Shown here: piece after piece, positions 1 to 8,800 of the stretch
Layout: each line of letters opens with the position of its first letter
How positions within the stretch are numbered: position 1 is the stretch's first letter
DNA from: Actinocorallia aurantiaca
GTDB taxonomy: Bacteria > Actinomycetota > Actinomycetes > Streptosporangiales > Streptosporangiaceae
Direction: 5' to 3'
NCBI RefSeq assembly: GCF_039533685.1
Contig: NZ_BAAATZ010000012.1
Coordinates: forward strand, 563,947-627,946
Length of the DNA stretch: 64,000 nt
Position numbers and translations under genes: made by a program
The notes under the pieces: generated by a model
Database searches by the model: none
Seen by the model: only the letters and a program-made list of their open reading frames with translations
Told to the model about the DNA's origin: nothing

Positions 1-2
1 TG

Positions 3-527
3 CACGCGCGGCCGCTCCCGCCGGGCCTGCCCGAGCAGGGCGCTCCCGCGAAGGTCCGCGAGGTGCTCTCCCGGCCCCTTCCCGAGGAGCATCCGGCGAC
101 GGCTCCGGTACGCCGCGCCTACGCCTCCCTGCCTCCGTTCCCCGAGCCGGCGCGGCCGCCCCGCCTGGTGCACGGGGACTTCCACCTGGGCCAGCTGGTG
201 CGGTACGACGGCACCTGGCGGCTGATCGACCTGGACGACCTGGGCCGGGGCGATCCCGTCTGGGACCTGGCCCGCCCGGCCGCCCTGTTCGCCGCGGGGG
301 TGCTGCAGCCGGAGGCCTGGTCCCGCTTCCTCGGCGCCTACCGGGAGCACGGCGGGATCGACCTCGGCGAGGACCCCTGGGAGAAACTGGATATTCCCGC
401 CAGAGCTCTGGCGATCCAAACGGCCGCCCGCTGCGTCTCACATGCTGTGGACGAGAACAGGCTGCTCGATCCTTACGAATCAGCCCTTATCGACACGTGT
501 GACCGAATTGGCGGTCTCGCCGTCTGA
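3..527 (+). CDS. Phosphotransferase (APH/choline kinase-like fold), 5' end outside window
   Basis: This is the C-terminal part of an aminoglycoside phosphotransferase-family kinase. The frame is open from base 3 to the stop at 525-527, so the true start lies upstream of the window. An internal GTG at 63 is unlikely to be the start because the N-lobe would be missing. The kinase-like Brenner motif is visible as LVHGDFHLGQLV, followed by the metal-binding segment IDLDDLGRGDPVWDLARP. Together they give the catalytic Asp and the second metal-binding Asp. The family transfers a phosphate to small hydroxylated metabolites or antibiotics. Nothing here identifies the substrate, so a resistance role should not be assumed. 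A zinc-ribbon protein gene follows 64 bp downstream on the same strand. Confidence 0.8.
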   Translation, partial: HARPLPPGLPEQGAPAKVREVLSRPLPEEHPATAPVRRAYASLPPFPEPARPPRLVHGDFHLGQLVRYDGTWRLIDLDDLGRGDPVWDLARPAALFAAGVLQPEAWSRFLGAYREHGGIDLGEDPWEKLDIPARALAIQTAARCVSHAVDENRLLDPYESALIDTCDRIGGLAV

Positions 528-591
528 CGATGGCGTAGGGTGCCAACAAAAACGCCCGTCACGGCAGGAGCCGTGCTGGAAAGGTGGCGAA

Positions 592-867
592 ATGCTTCAG
601 TGCCCGAAGTGCCGTGGCACGATGCGGACCTTCGACCGCAACGGAGTCCACATCGAACAGTGTGAGATGTGCCGGGGGATCTTCCTCGACTACGGCGAGC
701 TGGAGACCCTCGCCCGGGTCGAGAGCCAGTGGCGCCAGGCCGCGCCGCCGCCTCCCGCCGCGGCCCCCGGCTGGGGCGCCCCCGCACCCCAGCAGGTGGT
801 GCACCACTACCCCGGCCACCACCGCCACCACGGCGGCAGCCTTTTCGGCATGCTCTTCTCCACCTGA
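592..867 (+). CDS. TFIIB-type zinc-ribbon domain protein
   Basis: This is a 91-residue protein. Its N-terminal half is a zf-TFIIB-like ribbon, with MLQCPKCRGTM supplying one CxxC pair and EQCEMCRGIFLD the second. Pro/Ala and His/Gly-rich sequence follows and ends in GGSLFGMLFST. ATG 592 is preferred because it opens directly into the ribbon and has an AGG-containing ribosome site about 8 bp upstream. Longer in-frame extensions would overlap the upstream kinase gene. The family is common in actinobacteria and has no established function. The His-rich tail might bind metal, which is inference. A strong hairpin at 907-930 ends the transcription unit. Confidence 0.8.
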   Translation: MLQCPKCRGTMRTFDRNGVHIEQCEMCRGIFLDYGELETLARVESQWRQAAPPPPAAAPGWGAPAPQQVVHHYPGHHRHHGGSLFGMLFST

Positions 868-906
868 TCCCCCCGGGATCCTCCCGGCCTCCGGATCGCA
901 CTTCGA

Positions 907-930
907 GGGCGGCGCCCGCCGGCGCCGCCC
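907..930. terminator. Bidirectional hairpin terminator
   Basis: Perfect 10-bp stem (GGGCGGCGCC / GGCGCCGCCC) with a CGCC loop. It lies between the convergent zinc-ribbon gene and the pnkp stop codon. There is no T-tract, as usual in high-GC actinomycetes. Confidence 0.7.
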
Positions 931-945
931 TTCGCGTCTCCCCGG

Positions 946-3549
946 TCAGAGGCGGGGGTCGACGGGTTCGGACTCCAGCGCCAGCACCCCGAACACCGCC
1001 TGGTGCACCCGCCACAGCGGAGCGCCCTCCGCCAGCCGGGTCAGGGCCTCGGCGCCCAGCGCGTACTCGCGCAGGGCGAGCGAGCGCTTGCGGCCGAGGA
1101 ACCGCCCGCGCAGCCGGTCCAGCTGGTGCGGGTCGGTGTAGTCGGGCCCGTAGATGATGCGCAGGTACTCCCGGCCCCTGACCTTCAGTCCCGGCTGGAC
1201 GAGGTCGCGGCGGTCCGGGCCCGTGCCGGGGGCGGCGTCCAGGGGCTTGACGACCATGCCCTCGCCGCCCGCCTCGGTCAGGGACAGCCACCAGTCGGTG
1301 GCGGCGGCCTCCGAGGCCGGGTCCGCCAGGTCCGTGAAGCGCGCGGCGGTGGGCCGGATCAGCCCCGACGGGTCCGCCGCGGCCAGGCGGTCGGCCAGCT
1401 CCAGGTGGGCCCGGTGGTCGAGGTCGCCGGGAGCCCCGGTCGTCAGGTGGGAGCGGCCCTCGGTGGCCAGCAGCTGGAAGGGCGCCAGCCGCACCCCGTC
1501 GAGGCCGTCCGTCGGCCAGCAGTACCGGGCGTAGGCGTCGCGGAAGAGCGCGGCGTTGCCCTCCCTTCCCGAGACGCGCTCCAGGAGCGCGGTCACCTCC
1601 ACTCCGCGGTCCCGCGCCCGCTCCAGCAGGGACGCGACGACGGGCAGCGCGGTGCGCGCGGCCGCGCCGGTGGCCGCGTACTGGACGCGCAGGAGCTCCT
1701 TGGCCTTGGCCGACCACGGCAGCAGCTCGCAGTCCAGCACCAGCCAGGAGGTGTCGAACTCCGCCCACAGGCCGGCCTTCGTCGCCGCCGCGCGGACCCG
1801 GGAGAGGAACTCCTCGGTGAGGTCGGCGGAGGAGAAGAACGTCCGGCCCGTCCGGGTGTAGACGGCCCCGGTGGTGCCGTCGTCGACGCCGAACCTGGCG
1901 CGGGCGGCCTCCTCGTCCCGGCAGACGACCGCGATCGCGCGGGAGCCCATGTGCTTCTCCTCGCAGACGACGCGGCCCACGCCCTGGGCGCGGTAGGCGG
2001 CGAAGGCCTCCGCCGGGTGCTCCAGGTACCGCTCCAGCCCGGACGTCGCCACGGGGGCCATGGTCGGCGGCAGGTAGACCAGCCAGCGCGGGTCCACCGC
2101 GAACCGGCTCATCACCTCCAGCGCGGCCAGGGCGTTCTCCTCGCGGACGGCGACCCTGCCGAGCAGCGCGGTCTCGACCCCGCCCGCGCCGAGGACGTCG
2201 TCGATGTGCAGGGTGTCGAGCTCCCGGTGCGCTCCTTCGGCTCCGGACGCGGTGCCGCCGGGCCGCTCGTCCGCGGTGGGGAACGGCTTGACGGGCTCGT
2301 ACCAGACCCGTTCGGCCGGGACGGAGACCAGTTCCTTCTCCGGGTAGCGCAGCGCGGTGAGCCTGCCGCCGAAGACCACCCCGGTGTCGACGCACAGGGT
2401 GTTGTTGATCCACTCGGGTCCGGGCACCGGGGTGTGCCCGTAGACGACCATGGCCCTGCCCCGGTATTCGCCGGCCCACGGGTGGCGGACGGGCAGCCCG
2501 TACTCGTCGGTCTCCCCCGTCGTCTCCCCGTACAGCGCGAACGACCTCACCCGGCCGGACGCCCGGCCGTGGTACTCCTCCTTGAGCCCGGCGTGCGCGA
2601 CGACGAGCCGGCCCCCGTCCAGGACGTAGTGGCTGACGAGCCCGTCCATGAACCGGACCGCCTCGTCGCGGAACTCCTCGGACTCGGCCTCCAGCTGCTC
2701 CAGCGACTCGGCGAGACCGTGCGAGACCGTCACCTTCCGCCCGCGCAGAGCGCGCAGCAGCTTGTTCTCGTGGTTTCCCGGGACGCACAGGGCGTCGCCG
2801 TCGCCGACCATGCCCATCGCCAGCCGCAGCACGCCCGGCGTGTCGGGGCCCCGGTCCACGAGGTCGCCCAGGAAGACCGCCTGGCGGGACGGGTGGTGCG
2901 CGCCGACCGGCCGGCCCCGCTCGTCCCGGCGCAGCTCGTACCCCAGCTCCTCGAGCAGCCGCTCCAGTTCGGCGCGGCAGCCGTGGACGTCGCCGATGAG
3001 GTCGAACGGGCCGGTGAGCTCGCGCTTGTCCGTCCACGACTTCTCATAGGAGACGGTCACCGCGTCGATCTCGGCCTCGTCGCGCAGCACGTAGTGCCGT
3101 TTGAACTCCCGTCCGAGCCCTCGCATCCCCCGGCGCAGCTCGCGTCGCTGCCTGGGAATGACGTGGTCCGGGAGCTGCCTTTCGGGACGCAGCGCGTTGC
3201 GGGCCCTGGCCACCGCCTCCGGCACGTCCAGGACGACGCCCACGCCGAGCACGTCGTGGTCCTTGGCGATCCGCAGAAGCGCCTCGCGGGACTTCGGCTG
3301 CACGTTCGTGGCGTCCACCACCGTGAGCAGTCCCCGCCGCAGCCGCGTGGCGACGATGTAGTGCAGCAGGTCGAACGCATCGCCCGTCGCCGACTGGTCG
3401 TTCTCGTCGTCGGCGACCACCAGCCTGCAGTGGTCGGAGGAGACGACCTGGCCCGGCTTGAAGTGCCGGGCCGCGAAGTGGGACTTGCCCGACCCCGACA
3501 CTCCGATCAGCAGGACGAGGCTCGTCTCGGGCAGCCGCAGTTCGGTCAT
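946..3549 (-). CDS. pnkp: Polynucleotide kinase-phosphatase-ligase Pnkp (bacterial RNA repair)
   Basis: 867 residues, close to the 870 of Clostridium thermocellum Pnkp. There are three modules in the family order. The N-terminal 5'-OH kinase has P-loop GVSGSGKS at residues 16-23. The metallophosphatase has IGDVHGC near 185, FLGDLVDRGPD, and VPGNHENK near 260. The C-terminal adenylyltransferase (ligase) domain has EEKHMGSR with candidate AMP-accepting Lys532. In characterised systems Pnkp heals and seals RNA cleaved by ribotoxins, together with the 2'-O-methyltransferase Hen1. The ATG at 3547-3549 is chosen because it opens straight into the kinase; longer forms add low-complexity sequence. 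Here hen1 lies 9.4 kb away on the same strand, with a PKS cassette between them. The nearest upstream gene is a LysR regulator 44 bp away, so co-transcription with it is plausible. Confidence 0.93.
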   Translation of the reverse strand: MTELRLPETSLVLLIGVSGSGKSHFAARHFKPGQVVSSDHCRLVVADDENDQSATGDAFDLLHYIVATRLRRGLLTVVDATNVQPKSREALLRIAKDHDVLGVGVVLDVPEAVARARNALRPERQLPDHVIPRQRRELRRGMRGLGREFKRHYVLRDEAEIDAVTVSYEKSWTDKRELTGPFDLIGDVHGCRAELERLLEELGYELRRDERGRPVGAHHPSRQAVFLGDLVDRGPDTPGVLRLAMGMVGDGDALCVPGNHENKLLRALRGRKVTVSHGLAESLEQLEAESEEFRDEAVRFMDGLVSHYVLDGGRLVVAHAGLKEEYHGRASGRVRSFALYGETTGETDEYGLPVRHPWAGEYRGRAMVVYGHTPVPGPEWINNTLCVDTGVVFGGRLTALRYPEKELVSVPAERVWYEPVKPFPTADERPGGTASGAEGAHRELDTLHIDDVLGAGGVETALLGRVAVREENALAALEVMSRFAVDPRWLVYLPPTMAPVATSGLERYLEHPAEAFAAYRAQGVGRVVCEEKHMGSRAIAVVCRDEEAARARFGVDDGTTGAVYTRTGRTFFSSADLTEEFLSRVRAAATKAGLWAEFDTSWLVLDCELLPWSAKAKELLRVQYAATGAAARTALPVVASLLERARDRGVEVTALLERVSGREGNAALFRDAYARYCWPTDGLDGVRLAPFQLLATEGRSHLTTGAPGDLDHRAHLELADRLAAADPSGLIRPTAARFTDLADPASEAAATDWWLSLTEAGGEGMVVKPLDAAPGTGPDRRDLVQPGLKVRGREYLRIIYGPDYTDPHQLDRLRGRFLGRKRSLALREYALGAEALTRLAEGAPLWRVHQAVFGVLALESEPVDPRL

Positions 3550-3593
3550 CGCCCCAGTCTTCCGTGAGGATCGCGGCGAGGAAACCGGATTTC

Positions 3594-4481
3594 TCACTCC
3601 CAGGGGCCCCCTTCGATCCAGCCCTCCCGGTGGGCCAGGCGCAGGGCCGCCTCCACGAAGGCCTCGGTCACGGGGTCGGCGGCGCGGGCGTTCCACAGCA
3701 GTTCCAGGTCGAAGTCCGGGAGGGGGTCGGTGATCGGGACCGCGGCCAGGCCGTCGGGGACGTGGGGGACGGTCGAGGAGGGGATGACGGTGAAGTTGAG
3801 CGGGTCGTTGGGAATCGGGTTCTCCCAGACCGTGAAGCTCTCACCGGTGCTGGACAGCGCCTCCAGGACGGCGTCGTGGTAGGCGGGGGCGCGGCGGCGG
3901 GGGAAGTAGCAGAAGGTGTGGCCGCGCAGGTCGCGCAGCGCGATCCCGCCGGCGTTCGCCTTGGGATGGGTGGCGGGGAGCAGCGCCACCAGGCGCTCCT
4001 TGCGGAGGGTCCGGCGGGCCAGCCGGGCGTGGTCGGGCGCGCAGCGCGTCAGCACGGCCTCCACCTCCCCGTCCAGGAGGGCGCGGTCGGGAGCCCAGTG
4101 CTTGACCGCCTCCAGCACGATGCCGGGGTGCTCCCCGGCCACGGCCCGCTCCAGCATCGGGATGGTGTCGAAGCCCGCGGCGGGCAGGTAGCCCACCCGC
4201 ACGGTGCCCGTCAGTTCGGCGAGTTCGCCCCGGCCCAGCTCCCGTACGAGCCGGTCGGCGTCCTCGACGATCCTGCGGGCGCTGGCGACGAACTGCCGGC
4301 CGGCCTCGGTGAGCCGGGTCGGCCTGCGTTCGAAGAGCGTCACCCCCAGCTGTCTTTCCAGGTCCCGGATCTGCCGGCTCAGCGGGGGCTGCGCCATGTT
4401 CAGCTTCCGCGCGGCGTTCTGGAAGCCCCCCTCGTCGGCGACCGCGATCACGTAACGCATCAGACGAAGATCAACTGACAT
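3594..4481 (-). CDS. LysR-family transcriptional regulator
   Basis: 295 residues, normal LysR length. The N-terminal winged helix-turn-helix (about 1-60) is textbook: GGFQNAARKLNMAQPPLSRQ followed by IRDLERQLGVTLFERR. The effector-binding domain occupies about 90-290. The gene diverges from the FAD oxidoreductase/PKS operon across a 106-bp region that holds a near-perfect palindrome (4497-4526), the usual architecture for a LysR protein controlling the divergent operon and itself. It is followed after 44 bp by pnkp on the same strand with no obvious terminator between, so the two may form one transcript. The ligand is unknown; a pathway intermediate is typical of the family. Confidence 0.9.
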   Translation of the reverse strand: MSVDLRLMRYVIAVADEGGFQNAARKLNMAQPPLSRQIRDLERQLGVTLFERRPTRLTEAGRQFVASARRIVEDADRLVRELGRGELAELTGTVRVGYLPAAGFDTIPMLERAVAGEHPGIVLEAVKHWAPDRALLDGEVEAVLTRCAPDHARLARRTLRKERLVALLPATHPKANAGGIALRDLRGHTFCYFPRRRAPAYHDAVLEALSSTGESFTVWENPIPNDPLNFTVIPSSTVPHVPDGLAAVPITDPLPDFDLELLWNARAADPVTEAFVEAALRLAHREGWIEGGPWE

Positions 4482-4496
4482 ACCGGCACAGTATTA

Positions 4497-4526
4497 CCGG
4501 CCAGTACTCAATGAGTATTGGACCGG
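4497..4526. promoter_or_regulatory. Candidate LysR operator in divergent promoter region
   Basis: The arms CCAGTACTCA (4501-4510) and TGAGTATTGG (4512-4521) flank a single central A and match at 9 of 10 positions as an inverted repeat. Outer CCGG blocks at 4497-4500 and 4523-4526 extend the symmetry with a one-base offset. The site is 15 bp upstream of the LysR start codon and about 60 bp upstream of the FAD gene start, a typical position for LysR autoregulation plus divergent activation. That this regulator binds here is inferred. Confidence 0.55.
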
Positions 4527-4587
4527 ACAAGATCACACCCGGCAGGCTGGCTCCTACCAACGAGTAACGCATCGGGGAGAGAGCTTT

Positions 4588-5787
4588 TTGTCCGACGAAT
4601 ACGACGTCGTGGTCGCGGGGGCGAGCACGGCGGGCTGCGCGGCCGCGATGCTCCTCGCGGCGCGGGGCGCGCGGGTCGCGCTGCTCGAGAAGCGCACCAC
4701 CATGGACGCCCACAAGGTGCTGTGCACCCACACGCTCCAGCCCGGAGCCCTGCCCGTCCTGAAGACTCTGGGGGTGCTGCCGGAACTGGAGGCCGCGGGG
4801 GCCCGGCAGCACGTCACCGAACTGTGGACGCCCTGGGGCTGGATCCGGCCTCGGCCCGAGCCGGGCGGCCCTCCGCTTCCCCAGGGGATCAACGTCCGCC
4901 GCTCCACGCTCGACCCGGTCCTGCGGCGGGCCGCCGCCGAGACGCCGGGCGTCGACCTGATGCTCGGCGAGCAGGTCTCCGGCCTGCTGGAGGAGGACGG
5001 CCGGATCACCGGGGTGCGCACCGGCGGGCGGACCATCACCGCCCGGCTCACCGTCGGCGCGGACGGCCGCGGATCCACCGTCGCCGCGCACAGCGGCCTG
5101 CCCGCCCGGGTCAGCGCCAACAACCGGCTCGGATTCTTCGCCCGGTACCGGGGACTGCCCCCGGCGCCCAGCCGGGTCTGGTTCCTCGACCCCGACACCG
5201 CCTTCGCCTTCCCCAACGACGGCGACATCACCGTGGTCGCCTGCTCCCCCGCCAAGGAGAAGCACTCCGCCGACTTCCGGCGCAACATGGAGGGCTCCTA
5301 CGAGCGCTTCATCCGCGCGCTGCCCGACGCTCCGCCCATCGACGAGGGCGAGCGGGTGTCCAAGGTGATCGGCACGTTCGACCTGCCCAACGTCTACCGC
5401 AAGCCGCACCGCCCCGGCCTCGCGCTCGTCGGCGACGCGGCGCTGGCCACCGACCCCGTGTGGGGCGTGGGCATCGGCTGGGCCCTGCAGTCCGCGCAGT
5501 GGCTCGCCGAGGCCTCCGTCCGGGGGCCGGGCGAGGGGCTCGAGGAGTACGGGCGCGCGCACCGCTCGGCCCTCGACGGCCACCACAAGCTGATGGAGGA
5601 CTACGCCTCCGTCCGCCCGTTCAACCCGTTCGAAAAGCTCCTGCTCTCCGCCGCCGCCAGGGACGCCGCCGCGGCGCGGCACCACCAGCGGTTCGCCGGC
5701 CGGCTCATCGACGTGAAGGAGTTCGTCTCGCCTCCCGCGCTGCTGCGCGCGATGCGCGTGAACGCCCTGCACCGTCTCGGCCGCTGA
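4588..5787 (+). CDS. FAD-dependent oxidoreductase/monooxygenase of the PKS cassette
   Basis: 399 residues, the first gene of the divergent operon. It starts at TTG 4588 with a GGGGAGA ribosome site about 8 bp upstream. The PF01494-like fold is shown by the N-terminal dinucleotide motif VVVAGASTAGCAAAMLLAA (residues 7-25), the DG-type motif VGADGRGSTVA, and the GD motif ALVGDAALATDP followed by VWGVGIGWALQSA. Such enzymes are NAD(P)H-dependent hydroxylases, epoxidases, halogenases or saturating reductases. No halogenase WxWxIP motif is seen, so oxygenation or oxidation of the PKS product is the better guess. The PKS start lies 42 bp downstream, so translation is probably coupled. The substrate cannot be read from sequence. 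Confidence 0.85.
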   Translation: MSDEYDVVVAGASTAGCAAAMLLAARGARVALLEKRTTMDAHKVLCTHTLQPGALPVLKTLGVLPELEAAGARQHVTELWTPWGWIRPRPEPGGPPLPQGINVRRSTLDPVLRRAAAETPGVDLMLGEQVSGLLEEDGRITGVRTGGRTITARLTVGADGRGSTVAAHSGLPARVSANNRLGFFARYRGLPPAPSRVWFLDPDTAFAFPNDGDITVVACSPAKEKHSADFRRNMEGSYERFIRALPDAPPIDEGERVSKVIGTFDLPNVYRKPHRPGLALVGDAALATDPVWGVGIGWALQSAQWLAEASVRGPGEGLEEYGRAHRSALDGHHKLMEDYASVRPFNPFEKLLLSAAARDAAAARHHQRFAGRLIDVKEFVSPPALLRAMRVNALHRLGR

Positions 5788-5829
5788 CGCGGCCTTCCGT
5801 ACCCCTTGCCTGGATTTCCTGGAGTCTCC

Positions 5830-8800
5830 TTGTCTTCTCGTATCGCCATCATCGGCATGGCCTGCCGTTTCCCGGATGCGGGCAGTCCCGCCGAACTATG
5901 GGAGAACGCCCTCGCCGGGCGGCGCTCCTTCCGCCGCCTCCCGCCCGAGCGCATCCGGATGGAGGACTACTGGTCGGCCGACAAGTCCGCGCCCGACCAC
6001 TTCTACTCGACCGAGGCCGCGCTGCTGCGCGACTGGGAGTTCGACCGGCTGCGCTTCAAGGTCGCCGGGACCACCTACCGCAACACCGACATGGTGCACT
6101 GGCTGGCCCTCGAGGTCGCGGCCGAGGCGCTGGCCGACGCGGGCTTCCCCGACGGCAGGGGCGCGCCGCTGGAGTCCACCGGCGTGGTCATCGGCAACTC
6201 GCTGACCGGCGAGGGGCAGCGCGCCGCCGGAATCCGGCTGCGCTGGCCCTACGTCCGGCGGATCGTCGCGAACGCCCTGGAAGGAAAGGTCGGCCGGGAG
6301 GACCTCGCCGACCTGCTGGGGCGGATGGAGCACGACTACAAGGCGCCCTTCCCGGTGCCGGACGGCGACTACCTCGCGGGCGGCCTGGCCAACACGATCG
6401 CGGGGCGCGTCTGCAACCACTTCGACTTCAACGGCGGCGGCTACACCGTCGACGGGGCGTGCGCCTCGTCCCTGCTGTCCCTCATCACCGCCTGCAACGC
6501 GCTGATCTCCCGGGACATGGACGTGGCGGTCGCGGGCGGCGTGGACATCAGCATCGACCCGAACGAACTGATCGGCTTCTCCCGCGCCGGGGCGCTGGCC
6601 ACCGACGACATGCGGGTGTACGACCAGCGCTCGGCCGGGTTCTGGCCCGGCGAGGGCGCGGGCATGGTGGTGCTGATGCGCGAGGAGGACGCGCTGGCGC
6701 GCGGCCACCGCGTCCACGGCATCGTCAACGGCTGGGGCATGTCCTCCGACGGCGCGGGCGGTATCACCCGGCCCGAGAGCGACGGCCAGCGCATCTGCAT
6801 CGACCGGGCCTACCGGCGCGCCGGCTTCGGCGTCGAGGAGGTGCCGTACTTCGAGGGCCACGGCACCGGCACGGCCGTCGGCGACGCCGCCGAACTCCAG
6901 ACGATCAGCGACGCCCGCAAGGCCGCGGACCCGTCCGCTCCCCCGGCCGTGATCGGCTCGATCAAGGCCAACATCGGGCACACCAAGGCCGCCGCCGGCG
7001 TGGCCGGCCTGATCAAGGCCGTCCAGGCCGTGAACCACGGGGTCCTGCCGCCGACCACCGGCTGCGAGCGGCCCCACCCGATCCTCACCGAGGGCACCCC
7101 GTCGCTGCGGGTCCTGTCCAAGGGCGAGGCGTGGCCGGAGGGCGCGCCGCTGCGCGCGGGCGTCAGCGCGATGGGCTTCGGCGGCATCAACACGCATGTG
7201 GTGGTGGAATCCGCGCGTCCCTCGCGTCCCCGGATCGACGGGCGGACCCGCACGATCCTCAGCTCGCAGCAGGACACCGAGCTGTTCTGCCTGGACGCCG
7301 ACACCGCCGACGAGCTCGCCTCCGCCGCGGCCTCGCTGTCGGCCGTCGCCGAGGGCATGTCCCGCGCCGAGCTGCCCGACCTCGCCGCGCACCTCGCGGG
7401 GAAACTCAGCCGTAAGACGCGTCGCGCGGCCGTCGTCGCGAGCACGCCGCGCCAGCTGGCCGACCGGCTCCGCCGGGTCGCCTCGCTCGCCGGAGCCGAA
7501 CGGCACCTCGACCCGCTGGGCGGCGTCTTCGTCGGAACGCTCGGCGAGCTGCCGCGCGTGGTGCTGATGTTCCCGGGCCAGGGCTCGGGCGGCAACGCCT
7601 CCGGGGGCGCGGCCCGCCGCCGGTTCGAGGAGATCGAGGAGCTGTACGAGCGGGCCGCGCTGCCCACCGGCGGCGACCAGGTCGACACGGCCGTGGCCCA
7701 GCCGCGGATCGTCACCGCCTCCGTCGCGGGCCTGCGGCTGCTCGACAGGTTCGGGATCCAGGCGCGCGCCGCGGTCGGGCACAGCCTCGGCGAGCTCGTC
7801 GCGCTGCACTGGGGCGGCTCCTACGACGAGGCCGCGCTGCTGCGGATCGCCGCCGCGCGGGGAAGGGCGATGAGCGAACTGTCGGAGAGCGGCGGCGCGA
7901 TGGCGAGCATCGCGGCCGACGCCTCCGCCGTCACGCCGCTGCTCGAGGGCGAGCCGGTGGTCGTCGCCGGTTACAACTCCCCCGGCCAGACCGTCGTCTC
8001 CGGCCCGTCCGAGGCCGTCACCCGCGTGGTGGCCGCCGCGACCCGGGCCGGACTGTCCGCGGTGCGGCTGCCGGTCTCGCACGCCTTCCACTCGCCGCTG
8101 GTCTCCCCCGCCGCCGACGCGTTCGCCGCGCGGCTGGCCGAGGAGAAGCCGGGGCCGGTGCGCCGCCGGGTCGTCTCGACGGTCACCGCGGCGGCCGTCG
8201 CCGAGGACCCCGGGGAGCTGCTGCGCGAGCAGATCACCGCGCCCGTCCGGTTCACCGAGGCGCTGTCGGAGGCCGCGAAGGACGCCGACCTGCTCATCGA
8301 GGTCGGGCCCGGCCAGGTCCTGACCGGGCTGGCCCGCGAGATCACCGACGTCCCGGCCATCGCGACCCGCACCGACGAGGAGTCCCTGGCGGGGCTGCTG
8401 CAGACGCTCGGCGCCGCGTTCGCGCTCGGCGCGGGCGTGCAGATCGGCGAGCTGTTCTCCGGCCGGTTCAGCCGCCCGTTCGACCCCGAGGCCAAGCCGC
8501 ACTTCCTGGCCAACCCGTGCGAGACCACTCCCGACGTGGACCCGGCGCTGCTGGTGAGCACGGCTCCCTCTCCCGCGGAGGCCGGGGCCGCGGCCTCGGC
8601 CGACGACGACACCACCGACCCGCTGCTGCTCCTGCGGCAGATGGTCGCCGAGTTCGCCGAGTTCCCGCTGGAGTCGGTGCGGGCCGACAGCAAGTTCCTG
8701 GACGACCTGCACCTCAGCTCGATCGTGGTGGGGCAGATCGTCGGCGAGGCGATGAAGCGGCTCGGCCTGGACCGGCCCGCCGCGCCGACCGGCTACGCGA

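Noticed and set aside
3..527. Aminoglycoside resistance kinase
   Set aside because: Only the generic kinase fold is visible and the gene is cut at its 5' end; the family includes many metabolic kinases.
1003..3567. Long plus-strand frame across pnkp
   Set aside because: Shadow of pnkp; no motifs, and Pnkp on the minus strand is full length with all catalytic motifs.
4471..5772. Long open frame on the minus strand opposite the FAD oxidoreductase gene
   Set aside because: High-GC shadow: low-complexity Arg/Gly/Val-rich translation, no domain, and the plus strand encodes a clear FAD enzyme over the same bases.
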